A DNA stretch of 64,000 bases from Syngnathus acus. Lineage: Eukaryota; Chordata; Actinopteri; Syngnathiformes; Syngnathidae. Below the pieces are notes generated by a model. It was not told the DNA's origin. It searched no databases and was given only the letters and a program-made list of their open reading frames with translations. Within the stretch, counting starts at the first letter, position 1. Each line of letters begins with the position of its first letter. Location: positions 1 to 64,000 of the forward strand of contig NC_051096.1 of NCBI RefSeq assembly GCF_901709675.1, in the 5' to 3' direction. The translations under genes were made by a program, and so were the position numbers. Of the stretch, positions 51,190 to 60,623 are shown piece by piece.

Positions 51190-54100
51190 GTTGACGTCAT
51201 GATGGCGCCGCGGATGGCAGCCACGGTGAGTCGCTCTCTGTTTATTTGTCTTATTTTGTGTGTTTTCTGTGTCCTCTGCTGTCCATCCCGGATCACTTTT
51301 ACTAGAGAAGCGCTGTTAAACATCGGACAGTCTTCTTCTGGTATTTTCTCTCCTGTTCTCTTCGATTCAGACTGTTTGTCGGAGATTCTAGCCGGAGCGG
51401 CGGTGCTGTACAAGCTAGCACGACGACGGCGGCGCGGAAAACGAGCGGGAGCACTCGTAAGGCTGAGGCAGAGAGGGTTCCGTTCTGCCCTACCGTCAAT
51501 TCATCTGGCGAATGTCCGCTCCCTGGCGAACAAGATGGACGAACTGCTGCTCCTCACTTCAAGGAACACGGACTTCAGCAGATCCGCCGCGCTGTGCTTT
51601 GTGGAAACGTGGCTCAGCGAACGAACGCCCCACCACGCCGTTGAGCTAGCGGGCTTCAGGCTAACGCGAGCAGATCGCAGCGCGGAGCTCTCCGGAAAAT
51701 CAAAGGGAGGTGGTCTCTGTTTCTACATTAATGAACGTTGGTGTACTGATGTCACGGTGTTGAAAGAGTTTTGCAGCCCTCTCCTAGAAACACTTTTCAT
51801 AAACTGCCGGCCGTTCTATTCACCACGGGAGTTCTCCTCGATCGTCATGGCGGCTGTTTACATCCCACCACACGCACGTGCGAGTGAAGCCACGCAGATG
51901 CTGGCTTGACCAGGTAGCAGACATGGAGAAACTTCTACCAAACTCACTAATCATTGTTCTGGGTGATCTTAACAGGGCGAACCTCGCACACGAACTCCCC
52001 AGATACAGACAGCACGTAACGTGTCCCACCAGAGGGGCACAGACTCTGGACCACTGCTACACCGTGATCAAGGATGCATACCACTCTGCGGCTCGTGCAG
52101 CTTTAGGACTCTCGGACCACTGTCTAGTTCATCTGATCCTGGCCTACAGGCAGAAACTAAAAACTTCTAAGCCTGTGGTGAGGACTGTGAGGAAGTGGAC
52201 AGTGGAGTCAAGGCAGGACCTCCAAGCCTGCTTTGACTGCACCGATTGGGGAGCTTTCGAAGCTGCAACTTCAGACTTGCATGAACTCACTGACACTGTC
52301 ACATCATACATCAGTTTTTGTGAGGATCTGTGTGTGCAGACTAAGACCTTCTGCACGTACAACAACGACAAACCTTGGTTTACACCGAACCTCAGGAGGT
52401 TGCGCAAAGTCAAGGAGGAGGCCTTCAGGAGCGGCGACCGCGACCTGTTCAGGCAGACCAGAAACACACTGAACCGAGAGGTCAGGAAAGCCAAGAGGTG
52501 TTACGGGGAGAACCTGAAGAGACACCTCTCTGCCAATCCTGATCCCTCAACAGTGTGGAAAGGTCTGCAGAGCATCACGGGCTACAAGAAACGAACACCC
52601 CGTCCTGTGGAGAGCCCAAGGCTTGCTAACCAGCTGAATAAGTTCTACTGCAGGTTTGATCAGTCCTCCCACACAACGGGACTTCCTGCAGCACAATCTA
52701 CATACTCACCTCTCCCCACAACTGCTCTGTCCACACCTCTATCATCGTTGTCACCCACTCTCTCTCTTGCAGAGGCCGCGCCCGCACTCCAGGTCCGCGA
52801 GGAGGAAGTGCGCCAGATGTTCCGGAGACAAAAGACCAGGAAGGCACCGGGCCCAGACGGCGTGTCACCTTCCTGCTTGAAAGTCTGCGCTGAACAGCTG
52901 GCGCCCACCTTTGCACGGATCTTCAACCGTTCTCTGGAGCTGTGTGAGGTGCCCTCGTGCTTCAAGAGCTCCACCATCGTTCCAGTGGCCAAGAAGCCCG
53001 CCATCACAGGTTTGAATGACTATAGACCCGTCGCACTGACATCTGTGGTCATGAAATCTTTCGAGAGGTTAGTGCTGAACCACCTGAAGGAGGTCACGGG
53101 CCCCCTGCTTGACCCCCTCCAGTTTGCCTACCGGGCAAACAGGTCAGTGGATGATGCGGTCAACATGGGACTGCACTACATCCTGCACCACCTGGACACT
53201 CCAGGAACGTACGCCAGGATCCTGTTCGTGGACTTCAGCTCGGCGTTCAACACCATCGCTCCTGACATCCTCCAACAGAAGCTCATCCAGCTTGCGGTGC
53301 CTGCCCCCACCTGTCAGTGGATCACCAGCTTCCTGACCAACAGGAGACAGCGTGTGAGGCTGGGGGGCATCACATCTGACACCCGGACCACCAATACTGG
53401 AGCCCCTCAGGGGTGCGTCCTCTCCCCACTGCTCTTCTCTCTCTACACCAATGATTTCTCCTCAGATGACTCTCCTGTGAAGCTCCTGAAGTATGCAGAC
53501 GACACCACTCTCATCGGACTGATCCAGGACGGTGATGAGACTGCGTACAGACAGGAGGTGGAGCGGCTGGTCCACTGGTGCAACCAAAACCATCTGGAGC
53601 TGAACCCGCTCAAGACCGTGGAGATGACAGTGGATTTCAGGCGAGACCCTTCACCACTTTTACCCCTCACTATCCGCAGTAATACTATTCTCTCCACAGA
53701 CACCTTCAAGTTCCTGGGAACCACAATCTCTCGGGACCTGAAATGGACCGGCCACATAGACTCTGTCCGGAAGAAGGCCCAGCAGAGGCTGTACTTCCTG
53801 AGTCAGCTCAAGAAGTTCAACCTGCCGCGAGAGCTTCTGAAGACCTTCTACACTGCCATCATCCAGTCTGTCCTCTGCACCTCCATCACTGTCTGGTTTG
53901 GATCAGCCTCCAAACAAGACAAGCACAGACTGCAACGGACAATCAGGACTGCAGAAAAGATCATTGGAATCAACCTCCCTTCTATCCAAGACTTGTACCT
54001 GTCCAGGACCAGGAAACGTGCAAGGAACATCTCTACAGACCCTTCTCACCCAGGTTGCAGTCTGTTTGAACTACTCCCCTCCGGACGGCGTTATAGAGCT

Positions 54101-54386
54101 CGGTACGCCAAAACCAGCAGACACCGAGACAGCTTCTTCCCCCAGGCTGTTGCTCTGATGAACTCACACCACTCATAGAGTCTCAGAGGCATTACTGTGC
54201 AATAACATCCTGCTCTTCACACCTTTTGAATTTGTCTACACTGTTTTTGCCATTATTCACATGTCCTGAGAGTTGTTAGTCACCTATATGTTGAACAGAG
54301 GGTGTGTTTTACCGAAGTCAAATTCCTTGTTTGGCACGCTCAAACATGGCGAATAAAAACTCTTGAATCTTGAATCTTGAATCTTG
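51190..54386 (+). mobile_element. L2-like LINE (family C), full length, nearly intact
   Basis: 3.2 kb from GATGGCGCCGCGGATGGC at the 5' end to AATAAAAACTCTTGAATC repeats at 54386. It is the best copy of the family in the window and a reference for the other three. Confidence 0.9.
51199..54178 (+). pseudogene. L2-like ORF2 (endonuclease and RT), one frameshift
   Basis: A single ORF starting ATGATGGCGCCGCGG. The first 40 residues are hydrophobic (SLFICLILCVFCVLCC), followed by a basic stretch RRRRRGKRAG. APE endonuclease motifs are LANVRSLANK, VETWL, VLGDLNRAN and SDHCLVHL. RT motifs are [35 protein letters not shown] and [11 protein letters not shown] (53489-53521), then the thumb and SHPGCSLFELLPSG. 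The only lesion I see is an extra T at about 51905-51906 (CTGGCTTGACC against CTGGCTGACC in the copies at 9920 and 50590), which shifts the frame within the endonuclease. Confidence 0.85.
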
Positions 54387-54542
54387 TAATGAACGTGAAC
54401 TTTTAATGCATTTTATTCAGAAGGTTACTTTGAACCCCGAGGCTTAAATGGCGGCGCGGCGTATTTATGGATTTTTACGGTCTCCAGGGGGCGCTCTAGC
54501 AGGAAGCAAGTCGCTCTTGCTTCTTATATTATTCTTCTTATT

Positions 54543-54589
54543 ATTATTTCTTCTTCGTCTGTCTCGCTGACAGACGAAGAAGAAATAAT
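54543..54589. other. Perfect 21-bp hairpin with 5-nt loop
   Basis: Left arm 54543-54563 (ATTATTTCTTCTTCGTCTGTC) — a 21-bp inverted match is at 54569-54589; the loop is TCGCT. Confidence 0.85.
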
Positions 54590-54650
54590 GCGCCGAAGAA
54601 GACGTGCTAGTTTGTGTTTTGAACATTTCGCGCATCACGCACACACCCTC

Positions 54651-54736
54651 ATGGAAAACACACGAAGAAATGCATTTGATGCAGCTTTTAAGTTAAAAGC
54701 AATCGATTTGGCTGTCAAAGAGGGAAATAGAGCTTA
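54651..54736 (+). pseudogene. Transposase start fragment, psq-type helix-turn-helix
   Basis: 28 codons, MENTRRNAFDAAFKLKAIDL then AVKEGNRA. This is the start of a psq-type helix-turn-helix as in pogo-like transposases. It breaks at a duplicated stretch (CTTAAATGGCGGCGCGGCGT, also at 54444). It is probably the host transposon's own gene remnant. Confidence 0.5.
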
Positions 54737-55129
54737 AATGGCGGCGCGGCGTATTTATGGATTTTTACGGCCTCCGGGGCGCTCTAGAAGGAAGCAAGAG
54801 CGAGACAGACGAAGAAGAGATAATGCGCCGAAGAAGACGTGCTAGTTTGTCAAGACGGTTGCGTCACCCTTTTCTTTATTTCGTGGTCCCGTCTACTCTG
54901 GAGCTATACGTGTCGCTCGCTAGTTTAATGTAATTTAGCGCTTCGTGCATGAATAAAATTAGCATGAACAGACCCTCATCACACTCGAAGAAATGCATAA
55001 AAGCGACGACGAAAGAGAGACTGAGCAAGTGTGAGGCGAAGGATATCTAACGCTATTCCAATCGGACGCTGAGGAGGAAAACTTCGATGGTTTCAGTGGA
55101 AGGAGGAAGATGAAGACGATGAAGCTCTT

Positions 55130-55500
55130 TTTTTACTTTTACTGGTATGTTTTTTAACGAGCCCTGTTGGTGCTGTACTACCGTGTTGCTGCTGTGTTAC
55201 CGCCGCGTCTCAGTGACTTTTACCGGGTATGTTTTTTTTAATCCAGCCCTATTAGTCTTGTGTTACTTCCGTGTTGCTGCGGCATTACTGCCGCATTACT
55301 GCCGCGTCACGGGCAGTGTTTGGAAAGAAATGTTAAGGTATGTTATTAAAACTTTAAAAAAGCTTTCTGTGTCCAGTCTTTCTTTGTTAATAACTCGGGT
55401 GCACACTTCCGTGTTGCTGCGGTACTACTGCTGCGTCACAGGCAATGTTTAGAAAGACATGTTAAAGTATGTTATTAAAACTTTAAAAAGGCTTTCTGTG
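55130..55500. repeat. Imperfect tandem duplications
   Basis: GTGTTGCTGC...TTACCGCCGCGTC blocks occur three to four times with TGTTATTAAAACTTTAAAAA between. No credible protein. Confidence 0.6.
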
Positions 55501-55641
55501 AACGGTCTTTCTTTGTAAAAAACGCGTGTGCACGTGCGGCTTATAGTCCGGTGCGGCTTGTATAAGAAAAAAACTAAAACATTACCCAAGTTTAGCTGGT
55601 GCGGCTTATAGTCCGGTGCGGTTTATAGTCCGGAATTTACG

Positions 55642-55690
55642 GTACTCTGCGTTGTGCCCGCAGCTCGTTCGAATCATTTTTGCAAAAATG
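55642..55690 (+). pseudogene. tRNA-His gene, 3' part
   Basis: GTACTCTGCGTTGTGCCCGC continues tRNA-His after the transposon, with anticodon GTG. The T arm (CAGCTCGTTCGAATCATT) is eroded. Confidence 0.65.
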
Positions 55691-55724
55691 TTACACACAA
55701 ACGTAGCAGGCACGACCTATTCTG

Positions 55725-55797
55725 GGGCAATGGACGCAATGGATAATGCATCTGAGTACGGAACCGAAGATTCTAGGTTCGATTCCTGGCTAGCTCA
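55725..55797 (+). pseudogene. tRNA-Arg (ACG) pseudogene
   Basis: 73 nt with GCAATGGATAATGC, anticodon ACG in loop GTACGGA, and an intact B box GGTTCGATTCC. Two acceptor and two anticodon-stem mismatches. Confidence 0.65.
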
Positions 55798-55947
55798 TAT
55801 GCCATTTTTTGGTCAACATTAGCTATGTGCACTTGAATCTTAAGCGCTGAAGTGACTCACAGACACTGTCAACAAAGAAGTTTTTCCCATGTTGTCTCAT
55901 CTCAAGTCTTTGGGATCATTGGATCTGCGCAGTCTGATAGTTCCACC

Positions 55948-56268
55948 ACCAGCTCAGTGGCCTAGTGGTAGAGTGTCCGCCCTGAGACTGGAAGGTTGTG
56001 GGTTCAAACCCCGGCCGGGTCATACCAAAGACTATAAAAATGGGACCCATTGCCTCCCTGCTTGGCACTCAGCATTAAGGGTTGGAGTTGGGGGGGTTAA
56101 ATCACCAACTGATTCCCGAGCGCGGCACCGCTGCTGCTCACTGCTCCCCTCTCCCCCAGGGGATGGATTAAAATCACACGGGGATGGGTTAAATGCAGAG
56201 GACAAATTTCACCGCACCCAGGTGTGTGTGTGACGATCATTGGGACTTTAATCTTTAATCTTAATTTT
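55948..56268 (+). mobile_element. tRNA-derived SINE, full length
   Basis: The head carries an A box (GTGGCCTAGTGGTAGAGTG) and a B box (GGTTCAAACCCC, 56001-56012) for Pol III. The body includes GGGACCCATTGCCTCCCTGC and CTGCTCACTGCTCCCC. The tail is CTTTAATCTTTAATC. It sits in a duplicated segment that lacks it at 49425-49435. Confidence 0.85.
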
Positions 56269-56299
56269 AACATCAACATTCTTTCATGGTATGCCTGTG

Positions 56300-56682
56300 T
56301 TAGAGTGGTGCTCACTCTAACTTATTTTGCAAGAACCACACGGGAGACAGTATGCCCTTTTAAACACCTGCAGGTGGAGAGTCATTCGTCGCTGTGCATA
56401 CAGCGATGATCGAATGAGGTCTGACTCTGGCCTCTTGCAAGAGCATTTTTATTAAGAGAAACAGGGTGGGGGTGAGAGTGGACTGGATGGAGAGAAAGCC
56501 CTTGACCTCTAGTCAAAGCATAGCAGGGGGTGTTTTACGACGTTGTGTAGGATGGGACAAGCTAGGTTATTTATTACAGGTTACATTCCAACATAAGCAT
56601 AAAACTAATCTAGCTAGGTTATTTATTACAGGTTACATTCCAACATAATCATACGATCAAGATAATCTGGAAAACCCTGACA
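56300..56682 (-). mobile_element. Solo LTR, same family as 17151-17603
   Basis: TGTTAGAG to CCCTGACA, flanked by GCCTG at 56295-56299 and 56683-56687. The paralogue at 49450-49475 has the empty site. An internal tandem duplication of about 52 bp (GCTAGGTTATTTATTACAGG twice) lies at 56562-56652. Confidence 0.9.
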
Positions 56683-56687
56683 GCCTG

Positions 56688-57142
56688 GGTGTCCTGGCTG
56701 AAGATCCTAAAGAAAAGACCCTAAAACTCATTGTATGCTATTGCATGATCGTATAGCGTTGTGGCCGCAGCATCCCCGGAACGAAGCTGGGTCATGGCCT
56801 AATTAAATTACCTTGCTGAATTTGTCCGTTGTTCACTGTTGCCAAACAGCCTTCTGTTAAACACAAGCTTCCAGACATTACGTCCACCTATGTTTCAATA
56901 TCAAGTTTATTTCATCAAGTTTTTCTGAATTCATCTTGGTGAAACTCCCTCAGGCATTCCTATCTTTTTTTAGGCCTGGCTGCCACGAGGCAGCGGTAGA
57001 CATACAATTATGACCCTGAAAGGATATGCGCAAACTGGCTATGATATTTATAAAAATTCATTAATCACCGAAATGCAGTCCTCAGGTCCATGTCATATTC
57101 GCTACCAATCGGAATGTAACGGCGTCAGCTAATTTGATACGG
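56688..57142. other. Non-coding with a shortened tRNA-His relic
   Basis: At about 56741-56800, GCATGATCGTATAGCGTTGTGG then CCGCAGC...CCCCGG follows tRNA-His but lacks about 17 nt around the D arm. Otherwise nothing. Confidence 0.5.
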
Positions 57143-57214
57143 GGCTCGTTGGTCGAGGGGAATGATTCTCGCTTCGGGTGCGAGAGGTCTTGGGTTCAAC
57201 TATCGAATGAGGCC
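57143..57214 (+). pseudogene. tRNA-Pro (CGG) pseudogene
   Basis: 72 nt; GGCTCGTTGGTCGAGGGG, anticodon loop CTTCGGG (CGG), anticodon stem intact. The T stem and acceptor pair 2-71 are broken. Its upstream flank matches that of the copy at 37731. Confidence 0.65.
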
Positions 57215-57507
57215 TACTTTGAAACACAGCTGGCTCCTATTCTCTGCCATTTTCGACAGGCCAATGTCACATGCGCATCATTTGCAGGCTGCATTTGTGT
57301 GACACGTGATATGAATTTAGACACAGCTAAGAACTACCAAATGGAATGTATCAGAGTCAGCATGGTTCCATCTAAAGTGAGTGAAAGAAGCCAGTTTTCT
57401 CCCAGTCTCAAATCAGGTACCACAACATAATTGCAGCGCAAAATCGTTTTAATTTGTCATGGATTTTGCATAGGAACCAACAATGACAAGAAATAGTCGA
57501 AGAAGCT

Positions 57508-57550
57508 GTTTCCACCCAGTCTCGAACTGGGGATCTTTCACGTGTTAGGC
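57508..57550 (-). pseudogene. tRNA-Val (AAC), 3' part, cut by hAT
   Basis: 43 nt on the minus strand: CCTAACACGTGAAAG, then CCCCAGTTCGAGACTGGG and GGAAAC. The 5' part is not found on the far side of the hAT. Confidence 0.65.
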
Positions 57551-58500
57551 CAGGGGTCGGCAACCCAAAATGTTCAAAAAGCCATGTTGTCCCACCCCAA
57601 AAAAAACATACCTGTCGAGAGTGGCAAAAATCTAAAAACCTTTTATAAGGCAATATAGACTGTCAATACATGACCTGTATGCCTACTATTAAAATAATTA
57701 AGTAGGCTACAAATACAAAGCAACAAAGCGACGCAAGACGTTGCCCCTGGATAGCCGGCAGACTTTGTTGTGCAGCAGGAGATCGGCATATTCGCTCTCA
57801 ACTTCATCTAGCAATTCACGGAACTGGTGGTGGTTTAATGCTTTTGCGATTATTTTCTTCACAATTTGGATGACAAGGTTCATTACCTCCATACACTCCG
57901 GTGGGAATGTTTACGCACACAGCGCCTCTTGGTGCACTATGCAATGGAATGCAAGCAAATTTCGATCCAATGCTTTCTGTCGTAAAGTCACACCTTCCCT
58001 CTCCGTTCCAACTGGGTGATCGGCAGCAAATTTAGCATGCTTTAGCTGAAAATGTCACTCCAAATTGCTCTTTTTGTTATATTTGACAACTTCTCATTGC
58101 AAATCAAACATTCAGGCAATCCTTCAGCATTGGCAATGAAAGCAAATAGTTGAGTCCATTCTTTCTTAAACCCTCTTTTCTTATCAGCAATCTTTCTGTT
58201 TTTGCCTTTAGAATCCATGGCCCGTCACTCAAACACCTGTTTGTTTACAACTCGCCTGTGCTGTGTCGCTTGCTATGCGCCACTCTGATATTCACTATTT
58301 TTAATATATTCACAACTACGTACATTTTCTACAGAATAAGAATGTTTGTGTCATGATTACCATCTAAAAACCATATTTAAAAAAACAAAACAACAACATC
58401 TTTTCCCATTTTCACGCATTTTTGCAAGAGCTCCAGGGAGCAGCTAGGATTGCGCTAAAGAGCTGCATGAGGCTCTGGAGCCGCGGGTTGCCGACCCCTG
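57551..58500 (-). mobile_element. hAT element with BED-type transposase start
   Basis: Ends CAGGGGTCGGCAACCC and its inverse GGGTTGCCGACCCCTG. On the minus strand from ATG at 58218: KRGFKKEWTQLFAFIANAEG then LPECLICNEKLS, the first half of a BED finger. Flanking 8-mers (TGTTAGGC and AACTAGCC) agree only in part, so no clear target duplication. Confidence 0.8.
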
Positions 58501-58834
58501 AACTAGCCCCATTTAATCTGAGGTGCATGCCATATGGGCTATCAATTGCAATGAAACGGCTTGAGTTAATTGACCTTGATTCTCTTTCGTCTGCTATTTT
58601 GATTCTCATCATACATAAAACATCACTTAAATCTGCCATCATGTGTTATCCATTGCGCCACTCGCCCTACAACACCGTATTGACTGTAAACTTGTGCGGA
58701 AAACTGTCATTGTCCAAAGGAAGGCTGTTTAGCAACAGTGACCAGCAGACAAATTCAACAAGGTAATTTGATTATGCCATAACCCGGATTCGAATCGAAC
58801 CAAAAAACGAACCGAAAGGAACCAATCAGATGGC
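58501..58834. other. Non-coding with tRNA-Arg and tRNA-His scraps
   Basis: A tRNA-Arg 5' half (minus, about 58630-58670) and a tRNA-His 3' end (minus, about 58770-58800). Same order as at 29955-30252. Confidence 0.5.
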
Positions 58835-59032
58835 CCGAATCCATGCATGGTGGATGGCGCCGGTGGTAAACAGTGATATTTGAGAAGGGAAATGAAGTTT
58901 ATAGGATTTGCAGACAGTGTGGAATCATTATTTCAACAAAAGTAGGCAGGTGCATACATTTGGGCACCCCAAGAGAAAAATGACATCAATATTTAGTAGA
59001 TCCTCCTTTTGCAGAAATAACAGCCTCTAAAC

Positions 59033-59415
59033 CAGGGGTCCTGAACCTGGAATCGGTCAAACTAGGGGTTCTGTGAGTCGGTCTTAGGGGTTCAGCAGAG
59101 CCTCTTCTGGGGAGGTCCGAACACACCTGATTTATAAATTCGTGATAACGCATATCTGAACTGGTCTCGCAAAGGCAACAGCAGAAGTCACATTGATTTG
59201 CTGGTATGTCATTTGACGTGAATTCATGCATTGTGTTGGTTTTATTCTTTGAACGAGGTGATGTTCATGCACGGCTCATTTTGTGTGCCAGTAAAAAACA
59301 TCTATGTCTTGAATTTGAAAAAAATATATACATTTTTTTCACTAACGAGGGGTTTGGTGATTGCGGATATGAAACTGGTGGGATTCGGTACCTCCAACAA
59401 GGTTAAGAACCACTG
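59033..59415. mobile_element. hAT MITE (paralogue of 38218-38590)
   Basis: Starts CAGGGGTCCTGAACC and ends GGTTAAGAACCACTG, with perfect 8-bp flanks CTCTAAAC at 59025-59032 and 59416-59423. Confidence 0.85.
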
Positions 59416-59659
59416 CTCTAAACACTTCCTATAGCTTCCAATGAGAGTGTGGATTCTGGTTGAAGGAATATTGGACCATTCTTCTTGACAAATCGTTAAC
59501 TCCAATAAACTTCATTTCACTTCTCAAATATCACTGTGTCTGTCTGCTATATGATATATTTAACTGAAATTGCTGATCCGAACAGCCAAGGATTTATAAA
59601 GAAAATCTTGAAATTGATTAGGGGTGCCCAAACCTTTGCATACGACTGTATATGACCAA

Positions 59660-59726
59660 AGATTTGAGGTCCAACCGAGACTAAAACTGGGACCACTGGA
59701 TTCAGAGTCTAGAGCGCTCATGGAAC
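59660..59726 (-). pseudogene. tRNA-Gln pseudogene, D arm reduced
   Basis: Anticodon CTG region kept; about 9 nt of the D arm are missing and the T arm is altered. Confidence 0.55.
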
Positions 59727-59818
59727 CCTCAGGTGTAGGGAAGCATACGATTTCATGGGGCAGCACACAAGCTGTTGCCATTTCGCAAATTTTTCCCAAC
59801 TAAATGACAAATTATTTG

Positions 59819-59890
59819 AGGTCCCACCGAGACTTGAACTCAGATCACTGGATTCAGAGTCCAGATTGCTCACCATTACACCATAGAACC
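59819..59890 (-). tRNA. tRNA-Gln (CTG)
   Basis: 72 nt with acceptor, anticodon and T stems fully paired and one D-stem mismatch (10-25). Anticodon CTG; B box GAGTTCAAGTCTC. No T4 run close by. The best tRNA-Gln in the window. Confidence 0.65.
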
Positions 59891-60065
59891 CTGGCAGTGA
59901 CAGAAGGAGGAGCATAATTCTTTCTGAGCACAATGCACTAACAGGCGCTCATTTTACGAAATTGACAAAAGTAGTGGAGGCAGGGCTTACACACTCATAG
60001 GGCTGTCCGCAAAGTACTGAATTGGAATTTCTAAATTTGTGTTCCATGTAAATGACTACAAATTG

Positions 60066-60132
60066 GAAGTTCCACCAAGACTTGAACTTGGATTGCTAGA
60101 TTCAGAGTGCTCACAATCACACCATGCCAACA
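60066..60132 (-). pseudogene. tRNA-Gln pseudogene, anticodon arm shortened
   Basis: Body of tRNA-Gln with several bases missing from the 5' anticodon stem. Confidence 0.55.
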
Positions 60133-60135
60133 TTG

Positions 60136-60139
60136 ATTA

Positions 60140-60181
<42 letters not shown>

Positions 60182-60330
60182 CATTTATTGATCCCGGGGG
60201 TGGGGAAATTCAGGCCCCATCAGAATCCATACCACAGAGTGGGTATACAAAAGACACACAGATGGCATGAGCGCAACTCAATAGGCTCTCATAAGGCTGC
60301 CACACAAAAGCGCCACAAAGAAACCCAATC
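60136..60330 (-). mobile_element. LINE 3' end with (TTGA)n tail
   Basis: Plus-strand ATTGATTGATTG repeats (60136-60180), then AACATTTATTGATCCC, the inverse of an AATAAATGTT 3' end. The rest of the element probably continues at 63029 beyond the piggyBac. Confidence 0.6.
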
Positions 60331-60530
60331 AAACGGGTTTCAGCCTGTAGTCTATATGTAGACGCTCCAATTTCCGCAGCTTCCGACGCCGTCAAATGAC
60401 GACAAGCATTCGTGCCGATTGTATCCGGTTATAACCAACCTTTGACCTGTCGAACCCGGAACCGCTGCCCTTTTGCCAGTTTATGAGTCACGCATGCTAC
60501 GTGAGCGAAGCCGGACGATCGCGATTCACG

Positions 60531-60547
60531 ATGGAAGATGCAAAAAG
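60531..60547 (+). other. Possible first exon of the piggyBac gene
   Basis: ATG in a good context (CACGATGG), 17 nt, then GTGAGC. Splicing to the acceptor at 60702-60703 (ATACATAG) would join in frame and add MEDAKR before LSASMGTQ. The polypyrimidine tract is weak. Inference only. Confidence 0.3.
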
Positions 60548-60623
60548 GTGAGCTCCGGGAAATTATGATAGACTCGAGATAGCAGGGTGAAACTTTTAGG
60601 GAACAATTATCATATAATGGTTA

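Larger units (their letters stand above)
49549..55641. mobile_element. DNA transposon in tRNA-His, carrying two LINEs
   Basis: Ends CGTAAATTCCGGACTATAAG and, inverted, CGTAAATTCCGGACTATAAA, flanked by GTAC at 49545-49548 and 55642-55645. Several further copies of the motif TATAGTCCGGTGCGGCTTAT lie near the right end (about 55538-55560 and 55595-55615). LINEs occupy 49665-50993 and 51190-54386. A short helix-turn-helix coding piece is at 54651-54736. The superfamily is not certain; the motif fits pogo-like proteins. Confidence 0.75.

Noticed and set aside
49665-54386. Twin priming (5' inversion of one LINE) for the inverted L2 pair
   Set aside because: Both copies have their own 3' tail, so they are separate insertions.
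57543-58508. An 8-bp target duplication for the hAT at 57551
   Set aside because: The flanking 8-mers agree at only four positions.
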